From Bin87 sp965197635 (GTDB lineage Bacteria; Chloroflexota; Dehalococcoidia; Lucifugimonadales; UBA3495), in NCBI GenBank assembly GCA_965197635.1, contig OZ240218.1, forward strand, positions 248,001 through 312,000: 64,000 nucleotides of DNA. The letters run 5' to 3'. Below are positions 42,901 to 50,191 of the stretch, piece by piece; position 1 is the first letter of the stretch, and each line of letters opens with the position of its first letter. Under the pieces are notes generated by a model, which saw only the letters and a program-made list of their open reading frames with translations, was not told the DNA's origin and did not search any database. A program made the position numbers and the translations under genes.

Positions 42901-43155
42901 CCTCTTGATGTGCCGCTGGACGGTGGAGACGTGCCGATACTGGTAGTTGGCAACCAATCCGACCCGGCCACTTCGTTCGGTGAATCTGAAGAGTTGGCAA
43001 CCGAGGTTCTCAGCAATGGCTATCTGCTGGAGACCGACCACTTCCACCACGTCGTTTATCCTGAGAACAACTGCGTTAACCAACACGTTCACCGAGCGCT
43101 GATTGACGGCGAGTACCCCAGCGAGCGGCGGGTCTTCTGCGAGCGGGAAGACTAA
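39982..43155 (+). CDS. Tandem alpha/beta-hydrolase (S33/TAP-like) lipoprotein; first copy lacks the nucleophile
   Basis: 1057 residues. A lipoprotein signal (VIVSLAC, Cys28) is followed by a Pro/Thr linker (about 32-105) and two tandem copies of an alpha/beta hydrolase of the tripeptidyl-aminopeptidase-like type (about 110-590 and 595-1057). Each copy has the oxyanion-region VNPGGPG, PRGVG(L/F)SD, a C-terminal TAP-type Asp (SDPxTSFGESEEL) and His (HAEHVVY / HFHHVVY). Nucleophile elbow: copy 2 has GFSYG (Ser763, intact); copy 1 has GAGYG (Gly298), so Ser is lost. Copy 1 is therefore probably a pseudoenzyme or binding domain. ATG at 39982 has AAAGAGATGAA upstream; ATG 40006 is an alternative. 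Surface-exposed, single gene. Confidence 0.9.
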   Translation: MLKVAGKTMQRLFVLSVLALAVIVSLACEGPEPTPAVPPAPQSTVPPATTLAMPSPSMPWPTLTIAPTPTPEPTPTVPAPEPTLAPAPTPTPTQEPTREPEPTAATGEQIDWTTTSPWDWGAVAVPADYRDPEAGSINIAVSVHRATAPDQRIGYLFVNPGGPGMSGLELSLGPVLGMFTDEIIERFDIVGFDPRGVGLSDTVLAVFDELGIDPSAVGSGSDPEFACGGLGEQIALLATIDGDIDTPEEIAAGEAAANLCIQSMGPVGGLLHTEYVARDMDEIRQALGAEQISYYGAGYGAALGGWYATLFPESVRAMVVDSADNPDDPAGTRQERIDEQLEEIAPFEAALEAALRACHDPRECPIYNDGDPIGYFKQAAAKLELVDRAANDHPLAGVLGVITTLYAEVGRPALWYGLFELNENDDPAILLDLALTQIGEPGAASFTGHVNCLDGWALSPVDRKTLLEESEILDAIIEEQFPLLASMPIVVPEACFFYDQFAPDPFEGPLDGGGVPILVIGNHSDPITSFGESEELAAEALSNGYLVEVSHAEHVVYPANQCVNERIHRALIDGVYPGERRVVCEEEEIRLAEELPWTECASNIECLKVSVPADYRHPEAGTIDIYIDVHWATSPEQRIGYLFVNPGGPGASGVQLVAGTEYGQFTDEIVERFDIIGFDPRGVGFSDPEFACGDLGEQLAMLATIEGDIDTSEEIAAGEAAANLCINSMGPVGGRMHSEYVARDMDEIRKALGADQISYLGFSYGSALGVWYATLFPESVRAMVVDGADDPVDAATTQQERIAEEIEEISGFSNLLEQALAACAGPECPIYNDGDPVGYYNQAAPKLGLVNAAAGYPSAAYLGVISTLYSEGLWPELWQGLFELNENDDPSILVKSAEFQLLGRDPGAASFTEHVNCLDGWVLHPELDRATRLADSKISEATIEEMFPLLAIIDQYAPTPPSACLFYDQFAPEPLDVPLDGGDVPILVVGNQSDPATSFGESEELATEVLSNGYLLETDHFHHVVYPENNCVNQHVHRALIDGEYPSERRVFCERED

Positions 43156-43220
43156 CCGAGCGGTCGCAAGGTTCCTTTATCCCACTCTGAGCGCAGCGAA
43201 GGGGCTCGGGCCTTGTCGGC

Positions 43221-43257
43221 GTTGGAGGCCGTCCGCGCGACCGCGACGGTCTCCAAC
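43221..43257 (+). terminator. Hairpin after the tandem hydrolase gene
   Basis: 13-bp stem GTTGGAGgCCGTC (43221-43233) and GACGGtCTCCAAC (43245-43257) with an 11-nt loop, 66 nt past the hydrolase stop. There is no T-run, so it is a weak intrinsic terminator or a dispersed repeat. Confidence 0.4.
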
Positions 43258-43432
43258 ACGGTAGTTGGTCAGATCGGGCATCCTTCGGGCGAGTACCCGG
43301 TACCGCGCCCGTCTCAACGCGCGTCGCATCCGGCAGGCCGCCAATCCGGTGCCGCGCTTGATCGGACTAAACCGAGGCCAATCTGAAATCTACGTTTGCG
43401 GGGGTGGAAACAGGGCCCTTCGGTTTTCTCAT

Positions 43433-43551
43433 CGTCATTGCGAGAATGCCTCAGGCATTCGTGGCAATCCCGTTGCGGCATTGCTGGTTACCCAACAGCG
43501 CCCCGGGCTGCCCAGACGATATTGCCGCGTCGCTACGCTCCTCGCAATGAC
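43433..43551. repeat. TCATTGCGAG repeat, inverted pair
   Basis: TCGTCATTGCGAGAATGCCT...GGCAATCCCG at one end and ATTGCCGCGTCGCTACGCTC...CTCGCAATGAC at the other, about 60 nt apart, forming an inverted pair. Same family as at 3790. Confidence 0.7.
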
Positions 43552-43585
43552 ATCCGAAAGACCCGTCGCCGGGAAGTGGGCGCGC

Positions 43586-43613
43586 TTGACCGTCAGCCGG
43601 CCTGTACTATACT
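43586..43613 (+). promoter_or_regulatory. Candidate sigma-70 promoter of LLM gene
   Basis: TTGACC, 16-nt spacer, TATACT (43608-43613), 87 nt before the start of the plus-strand LLM gene; the best -35/-10 pair in this gap. Confidence 0.55.
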
Positions 43614-43700
43614 GTCGCCAGTACCAAGACTGTTTTACAGAAGCATCAATCGACCCGTCGCGACGATGCCAATTCTGACCGACGGGCGCCAGGGGGACGC

Positions 43701-44753
43701 ATGGATTTCGGCATCAACTCAAACTTCAACATCGGCAGCCAGCCCACCCACGCCGGGGTATTCCAGGAAGCCTTCGAGGAAATCGACCTGGCCGAAGAGT
43801 TGGGGCTCGATACTGTCTGGTTGGGCGAGATGCACTTCAACCCCAACCGTTCCGTGCTTTCCGCTCCCATCATCGTCGCCACCGCCATCGCCACCCGCAC
43901 CAAGCGCCTCCGCACCGGCATGGCCGTCCAGGTGCTCCCGCTGATCCATCCCCTGCGCATCGCCGAGGAAACGGCCACGGTGGACCAGCTCAGCGAGGGC
44001 CGTTTCGAGTTGGGTGTGGGACGCAGCGGCAACGTCCGCGCCTACGACATCATGGGCATCGACTACGGCGAGAGCAAGGAGCGGTTCCAGGAAGCGCTGG
44101 ACATCATCCTCCAGGCCTGGTCCGGCGAGACCTTCTCCTACGAGGGCAAGTACAACACCATCACCAACGCCACCCTGTCGCCGGTGCCCTACCAGCAGCC
44201 CCATCCCAAGATCCGCATCGCCGCCAGCAGCGAGGACAGCTTCGGACGCATTGGCCGCCTGGGCCACCCCATCTTCCTCGGCCTCCGCACCATGGACGTT
44301 GAGGAACTCAAAACCAACCTCCAGGAATACAAGGACGAGTGGAAGGCCGCCGGCCACCCCGGCGACGGCGGCGACATCAACGTCCGCGTCCCCGTGTACC
44401 TCGCCCCCAGCGAAGCCGAGGCCATCGAGGAACCCCGCGACAGCATCGAAGCCTTCTTCCGGCGTCAGCGCGAGTTGTTCGAGTACTCCCTGGGACGCCA
44501 GGGCACCGAGGCCAGCGAAAAACGCCAGGCCCGCTACGAAAAACTGGTGAACTCAACCTACGAAGACCTGCTGGAAACCCGCGTCGTCTTCGGCAGTCCC
44601 GAGCAGGTCGTCGACCGCCTCCATGAGTTCGAGGAAATGCTGGGCATCACCGGCATCACCGCCGAGCTCAATCCCGGTGGCTTCCTCCCCAAAGAGGCCG
44701 TGCAACGCAGCCTGAAACTGTTGACCCAGGAAGTGATGCCGGAGTTCAAATAA
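43701..44753 (+). CDS. LLM class flavin-dependent oxidoreductase
   Basis: 350 residues, luciferase-like fold: AEELGLDTVWLGEMHFNPNR, RTGMAVQVLPLIHPLRIAEE, TVDQLSEGRFELGVGRSG, the flavin-pocket pattern of alkanal/FMN monooxygenases, and a C-terminal region with the family PEQVVDRLHEFEEMLGI. A close paralog lies at 55690, with which it shares the RSG motif and the NAxGR-type loop. The start has AGGGGGACGC before the ATG. Substrate unknown. Confidence 0.93.
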   Translation: MDFGINSNFNIGSQPTHAGVFQEAFEEIDLAEELGLDTVWLGEMHFNPNRSVLSAPIIVATAIATRTKRLRTGMAVQVLPLIHPLRIAEETATVDQLSEGRFELGVGRSGNVRAYDIMGIDYGESKERFQEALDIILQAWSGETFSYEGKYNTITNATLSPVPYQQPHPKIRIAASSEDSFGRIGRLGHPIFLGLRTMDVEELKTNLQEYKDEWKAAGHPGDGGDINVRVPVYLAPSEAEAIEEPRDSIEAFFRRQRELFEYSLGRQGTEASEKRQARYEKLVNSTYEDLLETRVVFGSPEQVVDRLHEFEEMLGITGITAELNPGGFLPKEAVQRSLKLLTQEVMPEFK

Positions 44754-44802
44754 CCCCGGCAATCGTACAATCCCCGTCATTGGCGTGAAAATAGGGTTAT
44801 TT

Positions 44803-44910
44803 CGTCAGAATCAGGATTTTCCGGATTTTGGGATTGGCAGGATTAGAACCTCCGGATCGGCCCACCACATCCTGAAAATCCGATAATCCCGTAAATCCTG
44901 ATTCTGATGA
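44803..44910. repeat. AATCAGGATT inverted-repeat element (full copy)
   Basis: Arms CGTCAGAATCAGGATTTTCC and AATCCTGATTCTGATG face each other around about 40 nt. It fills most of the gap between the LLM and HpaB-like genes, the best preserved copy of this family. Confidence 0.75.
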
Positions 44911-44951
44911 AAACGCTCTAGCCGCCGGTTTTCGAGAGGAGGTGAAGCATT

Positions 44952-46406
44952 ATGCCAGCACGCACCGGACAGGAATACATCGCCGGCCTCAGAGACCGCC
45001 CCCGCGAGGTGTGGATCGAAGGCGAGCGGGTCAAGGACGTTACCACCCACCCGGGCCTGCGTAACGGCGTCAAGGCGGTGGCGGCCCTCTACGATATGCA
45101 GCACGACCCCGCGCTGCGGGAGGAGATGACCTTTGCCTCCCCAGCCACCGGAGATCCGGTCGGCCTGTCGTTTTTGATCCCGCAAACCGTGGATGATCTG
45201 GTCCGCAAACGGGAAATGATGTCCCGCTGGGCCTGGTCCAGCTGCGGCATGATGGGACGCTCCCCGGACTTCATGAACTCGATCTTCACCGCTTGGGCTG
45301 GTTCCGCCGACTACTTCGCCCAGGACCGCCCCGAGTTCAAAAAGAATGTCCTCAACTACCACGAGTTTCTCCGCGAAAACGACGTGACCCTGACCCACGC
45401 CCTCGTCAACCTCCAGCGCAGCCGCACCCCCGCCGCCGCGGACAACCTCACCGATGAGATCGCCCTGACCGCCGTCAAGCAAACCGACGCCGGCATCGTC
45501 GTCCGGGGCAGCCGCGTCCTGGCGACCCTCGGACCAATTTCCGACGAAATCGCCATCTATCCCGTCGCCAGCCACCGCCTCGCCGACGATGACTGGAAGC
45601 ACTCGTTCTCCTTCTCCATCCCCTGCGACACCCCCGGCGTGAAGTTCCTCTGCCGCGAGAGCTTAGACTTGGGCCGCTCCCATTTCGATCACCCCCTCGG
45701 CTCCCGGTTTGAGGAGATGGACACCGTCGTGTTCTTCGACGACGTCCTGGTGCCGTGGGAGCGCGTCTTCCTGCTGGGCGACGTGGAGTTGTGCAACAAC
45801 TACGGCACCGGCACCATGTCCAACGCGCACACCGGCTACCAGGTGCTCAACCGCTGCGTGGTCAAGGCCGAGTTCATCCTGGGGCTGGCCGACCTTATCG
45901 TCGAAACCCTCGGCTCCGGCTCCATCCCCCACGTCCAGGAGCAGGTCGCCGAGCTGATCACCCAGCGCGATATGCTGCGGGCCTGCCTCCGCGCCGCCGA
46001 GGCCGACGCCCGGCCCAACCAGTGGGGCATGATGTGTCCCGCCATGGGGCCAATCCAGGCCGGCCGCACCCTGTTTGGGCGTACCGTCTATCCCCGCATG
46101 ATCGAGATCATCCAGATGCTCGGCACCAGCAGCCTCATGGCCCTGCCCGCCGAGGCCGACTTCGACGCCGGCATCGCCCCCGAGGTCAACCGCTATCTCG
46201 CCACCGACACCGCCAGCGCGCGGGATCGCGCCAAGCTGTTCCACCTGGCCTGGGACGCCTCGTGCAGCTCCTTCAGCGGACGCCAGGTGCTCTACGAGCG
46301 CATGTTCGGCGGCAACCCGGTCCGCAACGCCATGATGCTCTTCAACAACTACGATAAGGAACCCTTCCGCAAGAAGGTGCAGGAGTTCCTGGAACTGGCC
46401 GAATGA
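44952..46406 (+). CDS. 4-hydroxyphenylacetate 3-hydroxylase (HpaB)-family monooxygenase
   Basis: 484 residues, typical of the reduced-flavin-dependent two-component hydroxylases related to HpaB. Family hallmarks: GLRDRPREVWIEGERVKDV, WSSCGMMGRSPDFMN, FDDVLVPWERVF (substrate/flavin region), and LFHLAWDASCSSFSGRQVLY. GAGGAGG precedes the ATG. The pathway oxygenase component needs FADH2 or FMNH2 from a separate reductase, which is not adjacent; LLM neighbours suggest a flavin-rich region. Other members act on phenols or halogenated aromatics, so substrate is uncertain. Confidence 0.92.
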   Translation: MPARTGQEYIAGLRDRPREVWIEGERVKDVTTHPGLRNGVKAVAALYDMQHDPALREEMTFASPATGDPVGLSFLIPQTVDDLVRKREMMSRWAWSSCGMMGRSPDFMNSIFTAWAGSADYFAQDRPEFKKNVLNYHEFLRENDVTLTHALVNLQRSRTPAAADNLTDEIALTAVKQTDAGIVVRGSRVLATLGPISDEIAIYPVASHRLADDDWKHSFSFSIPCDTPGVKFLCRESLDLGRSHFDHPLGSRFEEMDTVVFFDDVLVPWERVFLLGDVELCNNYGTGTMSNAHTGYQVLNRCVVKAEFILGLADLIVETLGSGSIPHVQEQVAELITQRDMLRACLRAAEADARPNQWGMMCPAMGPIQAGRTLFGRTVYPRMIEIIQMLGTSSLMALPAEADFDAGIAPEVNRYLATDTASARDRAKLFHLAWDASCSSFSGRQVLYERMFGGNPVRNAMMLFNNYDKEPFRKKVQEFLELAE

Positions 46407-46509
46407 GGAAAATGCAAAAGTCCGGCAACGGCCACTGCAAATCCTGAAATCTTGTTCATCCTATGCTCCCTCGTGAGTAAGCCAAATCCGGCAAAGTGGA
46501 GGTAGAACG

Positions 46510-46716
46510 ATGCGACAAGTGCTCCTCTATCCGGGCGAAGACGGCTATTGGGTTGCCGAATGTCCCAGCCTGGCCGGTTGCATTAGTCAGGGCGAAACCA
46601 GACAGGCAGCGATTGCCGGCATCAAGGAGGCAATTGAAGAATACATCGCCGCCCTCGAGGACGACGGCCTGCCTGTTCCAGAGGACCGTTTTGAGGCGCT
46701 GGTTGTAGCCGTGTGA
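46510..46716 (+). CDS. hicB: HicB family antitoxin
   Basis: 68 residues, standard short HicB: MRQVLLYPGEDGYWVAECPS, CISQGETRQAAIAGIKEAIEEYI, LEDDGLPVPED. The 3' end overlaps the hicA start by 4 nt (GTGA). GGAGG is 5 nt before the ATG. No helix-turn-helix. Confidence 0.9.
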   Translation: MRQVLLYPGEDGYWVAECPSLAGCISQGETRQAAIAGIKEAIEEYIAALEDDGLPVPEDRFEALVVAV

Positions 46717-46934
46717 GCAGACTGCCCGGAATTTTCGGGCGAGAGTGCGTCAGGGCGCTCGCCGGAGTCGGCTTTTACACTAGACGGCAACGCGGCAGCC
46801 ACATTATCCTACGTCGTGATGACCCTTTCGCTCAGCTGGTGGTTCCCGACCACCGGGAACTGGACAGAGGCACTCTACGCGCTATCATTAGACAAGCCGG
46901 TTTGAGTACAGAAGAGTTCTCGCAGCTACTTTGA
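46713..46934 (+). CDS. hicA: HicA family mRNA interferase toxin
   Basis: 73 residues with GTG start: LPGIFGRECVRALAGVGFYT, the catalytic His in RQRGSHIIL, VPDHRELDRGTLRAIIRQAG. Intact and coupled to the preceding hicB. Its start codons match the nine-codon hicA remnant at 16703 (MSRxP), so the two loci are related copies. Confidence 0.92.
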   Translation: MSRLPGIFGRECVRALAGVGFYTRRQRGSHIILRRDDPFAQLVVPDHRELDRGTLRAIIRQAGLSTEEFSQLL

Positions 46935-47020
46935 CTCCCGCATTCATAAGCGTCCGATTCGTAATAGGTAATGTCAACACAATCTAACGTCCGGGTGCAT
47001 ACCCGCAAGGAGGCAAGAAA

Positions 47021-47500
47021 ATGTCGTACACCCCGAAACACTTGGGCCATCTCGTAATGCGCGTCCGCGACATGGACCGCTCCCTGGACTTCTACACCCG
47101 CGTCATGGGCCTGACCATCATGGAACGCTCCCCCAGCGGCACCGTGTTCATGTCCGCCAACACCGAGAAGTCCCACGAGCTTGCCATCCGCGCCATCGGC
47201 ATGGACGCCGCCGGCCCCGATCACACCATCGTCGGTCAGGCCCACATGGCCTGGCAGATGGAGACCTTCGAGGACTTGCAGGAACTCTACAACCGTCTGC
47301 TCGAGAACAACGTCCGCATCAATCGCGTCAGCGACCACGGCGTCTCCCTGGGCGTCTATCTGCTGGACCCGGACGACAACGAGATCGAGGTCTACTACGA
47401 GATGCCCGCCTCCCAGTGGGAGCGCCATCCCGAGCGCGGCCTCTTCGGCGGCACGTTCCCGCTGCGGCTGGAGGAACCGGCCGGCGTGGCCGACGACTAG
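47021..47500 (+). CDS. VOC family protein, ring-cleavage-dioxygenase-like
   Basis: 159 residues, two beta-alpha-beta-beta-beta units as in glyoxalase/extradiol-dioxygenase proteins. Metal ligands are in LGHLVMRV (His), GQAHMAWQM (His) and DPDDNEIEVYYEM (Glu), a 2-His-1-Glu set, so Fe2+ or another divalent metal is likely. RVSDHGVSLGVYL supports the family. AAGGAGGCAAG precedes the ATG. Paralog at 55109. Ring-cleavage or epimerase activity cannot be separated from sequence alone. Confidence 0.9.
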   Translation: MSYTPKHLGHLVMRVRDMDRSLDFYTRVMGLTIMERSPSGTVFMSANTEKSHELAIRAIGMDAAGPDHTIVGQAHMAWQMETFEDLQELYNRLLENNVRINRVSDHGVSLGVYLLDPDDNEIEVYYEMPASQWERHPERGLFGGTFPLRLEEPAGVADD

Positions 47501-47529
47501 CCGCAAGTTCAAACGCCAAGCGTACATCA

Positions 47530-47568
47530 CGATTCCCGGCCGGCTTGGTATGAGTCGGCCGGGAATCG
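47530..47568 (+). terminator. 13-bp hairpin after VOC gene
   Basis: CGATTCCCGGCCG and CGGCCGGGAATCG are exact complements separated by 13 nt, 29 nt after the VOC stop. GTTAAATTG follows, a weak U-tract. Confidence 0.6.
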
Positions 47569-47601
47569 GTTAAATTGCTGCCCCCGACGCGCGAGGTGCC
47601 T

Positions 47602-48567
47602 ATGAAAGCCATCAGAATACATTTCGCCGATACCGGCGACGAGTTGCGCATGGATGAGGTGGACCAGCCGATCCCCCAATCGGGTGAGCTGCTAATTAGG
47701 GCGCAAGCCATCGGAGTGAACCGTGCCGACGTGTACCGGAGGAGAACCGCGCCGGCCGGAGAGCCGGAACCGCCACGGATCCCGGGGCTCGATGTCGCCG
47801 GCGTGGTGGAATCAGTTGGGTCCGGCGTTACCGGTTGGCAGACCGGCGAGCCAGTGATGGCCCTGGTTCGGGGCGCGTATGCCGAATTTTCGGCGGCGCA
47901 ATCCGTGCTTGCCTTCCGCCAGCCCGAGGGCATGTCCACCGCCGATGCGGCGTCGCTGCCCTGCGTGTTTTTCACCGCCTGGTACGCCTTCGAGATGGCC
48001 GGATTGCAGCCCGGCGAAACGGCGTTGGTTCACTCGGCCGGCAGTGGCGTGGGCATGGCCGGCATCCAGATCGCCCACAACCTGGGCGCCCGTGTCCTCA
48101 CCAGCGCCGGCTCCGATGAAAGGGTGGAACGCGGCCGGGAATTGGGCGCAGAGGCTGGCGTGAACTATTCGACCCAGGACGTTGCCGCCGAGCTGCTGCG
48201 ACTCACCGATGGTCGCGGCGTCGATATGGTCCTGGACACCGTGGGCGGCGCTATCTTCGACGCCACCCTGCAGGCGTTGGCTCCCGGCGGCCGGGTCGTG
48301 ACCGTCGGTGGACACAGCGGCGAGCGATCCCAGATCGATGAGCAGCGCCTTGCCGACCAGGGCCAATGGGTGCGCCGCGTCGGCGTGTTCGACGAGGCCA
48401 GCCGGGACACGGAACAGCGCGGTTGGGCCCAGATGAAGCCTTGGTTCGAAAACGGCCAGATGCGCACCGTAGTACAGGAGGTGTTCCCCTGGACGGAGGC
48501 CACCCGGGTTCAGCAAATCCTCTCCGACCGTGGCGTGTTCGGCAAAGTCGTCATGGAGGTCAGTTGA
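47602..48567 (+). CDS. Zinc-free medium-chain alcohol dehydrogenase / quinone oxidoreductase
   Basis: 321 residues; MDR family with NADPH-binding motif ALVHSAGSGVGMAGIQIA and QOR-type SLPCVFFTAWYAFEMAGLQPG. No catalytic-zinc Cys/His set is present, and there is no structural zinc lobe, so it resembles NAD(P)H:quinone oxidoreductases or crotonyl-type reductases. I start at 47602 with GAGGTG 5 nt upstream; the frame extends further upstream to 47575 without a ribosome site. Its hairpin (48600) is shared with the convergent CoA-transferase gene. Confidence 0.92.
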   Translation: MKAIRIHFADTGDELRMDEVDQPIPQSGELLIRAQAIGVNRADVYRRRTAPAGEPEPPRIPGLDVAGVVESVGSGVTGWQTGEPVMALVRGAYAEFSAAQSVLAFRQPEGMSTADAASLPCVFFTAWYAFEMAGLQPGETALVHSAGSGVGMAGIQIAHNLGARVLTSAGSDERVERGRELGAEAGVNYSTQDVAAELLRLTDGRGVDMVLDTVGGAIFDATLQALAPGGRVVTVGGHSGERSQIDEQRLADQGQWVRRVGVFDEASRDTEQRGWAQMKPWFENGQMRTVVQEVFPWTEATRVQQILSDRGVFGKVVMEVS

Positions 48568-48599
48568 CCTGCGCCAGTTTGGTTCACGCGCAACGCCGC

Positions 48600-48623
48600 G
48601 GGGGCGAATAATCATTCGCCCCC
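48600..48623. terminator. GGGGGCGAA...TTCGCCCCC hairpin overlapping CaiB stop
   Basis: Perfect 9-bp stem, six-base loop, between convergent genes. The stop codon of the minus-strand CoA transferase lies in the loop (TGA, 48612-48614). Palindrome family member. Confidence 0.6.
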
Positions 48624-49880
48624 GCATCTCCCAACCCGCCTCCGCCGCGCCGCCGGCGATTCGTAAAGCACGCCGGCATCAATCAGTCCCGCCACCTCTT
48701 CGGCAGAGTACCGCAGGTGGTCGGCCAGCACCGCGTAATTGTGCTCGCCCAGCTGCGGCGCCGGCCCCCTCACTGCGGCCGGCGTCTCCGAAAAGCGGTA
48801 TGGCGGCGACACCACTCCCACCGGGCCAACCTCCGGATATTCAATCTCCTGGAATGCGCCACGTCCCGTGTAGTGCGGGTGGTTCCAGATCTCTTCCTGC
48901 GACAGCACCGGCCCCGATGAGATCCGCGCCTCGGCCAGCACCAGCAGCGCCGCCTCGTCATCGGGCAGGCTTTGCAGCCACTCCTCGATGATGCCCACGA
49001 TCTCATCCCGCCGCTCCACCCGGTCGTCGTCGGTCAGATAGCGCGGGTCCTCAATCAGGTCGGCCCGGTCCATGCAGACGCACAGCCGGCCCCACGCGCT
49101 GTTCGGCCCCTGCCCCGGCGCTTGCAGCGATATGTACCCTTCCTTGGCCTTCAGTATCCCCATCGGGAACGTGTAGGTGTTCTGCTCGCCGTTCCGGTAG
49201 TGCAGCGGGACGCCGTGGTTCGCCGCCACGTGGGGCATCCCCAGCGAGTCCAGGAACAGCAGGCTGTCAATCATGGCCAGGTCGATGTACTGCCCCATGC
49301 CCGTGCGTTGCCGGTGAAACAGTGCGTACCCTACGGCCATCGCCCCCGTCATGCCGGTGATGGTGTCGCCGACACCGCCCCCGATGGTGTAGGGCGCGCC
49401 GTCCCGCTCGCCGGTGATCCAGTTCAGGCCGCTCATCGCCTGTGCCACCGGGTCGGTGCAGACGTGCTCGGGATTGTGCGCGAAACCCTCCTGCCCGTAG
49501 CCGGTCATGGAGCACATGATGATGCCGGGGTTCAGCTGGCGCAGGTTCGGATAGTCCAGCCCATAGCTCCGCACCACGTGGGGCGTGTAGTTCTCCACGA
49601 ACACGTCCGCCCGTTTCACCAGCGCGTGTACGATCTCCCGCCCCGGCTCAGTTTTCAAATCCACGCACAGGCTCTTCTTCCCACCGTTCAGGTGGAGATA
49701 CGGCACGCCGTTGCGCGTGGGCAGTGATTCCGGCGTGAACCGCTCGTCCTGGTCCCCCACCGGCCGCTCAATCTTGATAACCTCCGCGCCCATATCGGCC
49801 ATGATCCGGCTGCAAAAAGGCCCCACAAACGCCGCCGTAAAATCCAGAACCGTAATCCCCGCCAGCAGTCCCGTTGCCAT
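48612..49880 (-). CDS. CaiB/BaiF family CoA transferase
   Basis: 422 residues, standard length. Class III CoA transferases move CoA between acids through a mixed anhydride on an Asp. Visible: ITVLDFTAAFVGPFCSRIMADMGAEVIKIERP (in parts), FVENYTPHV, YGQEGFAH, and the nucleophile Asp in GQYIDLAMIDSLLF. GGAGGTCGCTC precedes the ATG. The last residues (RRRRVGRCGG) are arginine-rich and overlap the hairpin repeat, so the C-terminus may be altered by the repeat. Confidence 0.93.
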   Translation of the reverse strand: MATGLLAGITVLDFTAAFVGPFCSRIMADMGAEVIKIERPVGDQDERFTPESLPTRNGVPYLHLNGGKKSLCVDLKTEPGREIVHALVKRADVFVENYTPHVVRSYGLDYPNLRQLNPGIIMCSMTGYGQEGFAHNPEHVCTDPVAQAMSGLNWITGERDGAPYTIGGGVGDTITGMTGAMAVGYALFHRQRTGMGQYIDLAMIDSLLFLDSLGMPHVAANHGVPLHYRNGEQNTYTFPMGILKAKEGYISLQAPGQGPNSAWGRLCVCMDRADLIEDPRYLTDDDRVERRDEIVGIIEEWLQSLPDDEAALLVLAEARISSGPVLSQEEIWNHPHYTGRGAFQEIEYPEVGPVGVVSPPYRFSETPAAVRGPAPQLGEHNYAVLADHLRYSAEEVAGLIDAGVLYESPAARRRRVGRCGGE

Positions 49881-50043
49881 GAGCGACCTCCTTCAACTAA
49901 CGCGCCTGACCCGATTGTACACTTCGCCGACCTTTCACTCATTGTCATAGAAGCTGCGCGTCTGGACGTGAAATTCCCCTCGCGAACGATCCGGATTAGG
50001 CATAAATCGCCCTCAACTGCGTAAGTCCTGTGTCATTCAACCA

Positions 50044-50074
50044 TTGACACGGCTGCTGCTCACCTTGCTATTAT
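50044..50074 (+). promoter_or_regulatory. Candidate promoter of the restriction-modification genes
   Basis: Perfect TTGACA (50044-50049), 19-nt spacer, TATTAT (50069-50074), 118 nt before the restriction gene. The 311-bp gap from 49881 to 50191 holds no other gene that I can support. Confidence 0.4.
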
Positions 50075-50191
50075 TGGGTGCGTTCAAACCCGTGCGACCG
50101 TTCTCTTACGGCTTGGCGTGTTTTGGGCGACGCGACCGTCCCCAACAATCTGGACACTTCTGGATGGAGCGCGAACAGGAGATCATTTCCG

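Larger units (their letters stand above)
43156..43700. other. 545-bp intergenic region with hairpin, repeat and promoter
   Basis: No coding region is supported. It holds the hairpin at 43221-43257 (GTTGGAGGCCGTC / GACGGTCTCCAAC, one G-U pair), a full TCATTGCGAG repeat (43433-43551) and a promoter-like site at 43586-43613. A further repetitive scrap, CTGAGCGCAGCGAAGG, lies at about 43186. Confidence 0.6.
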
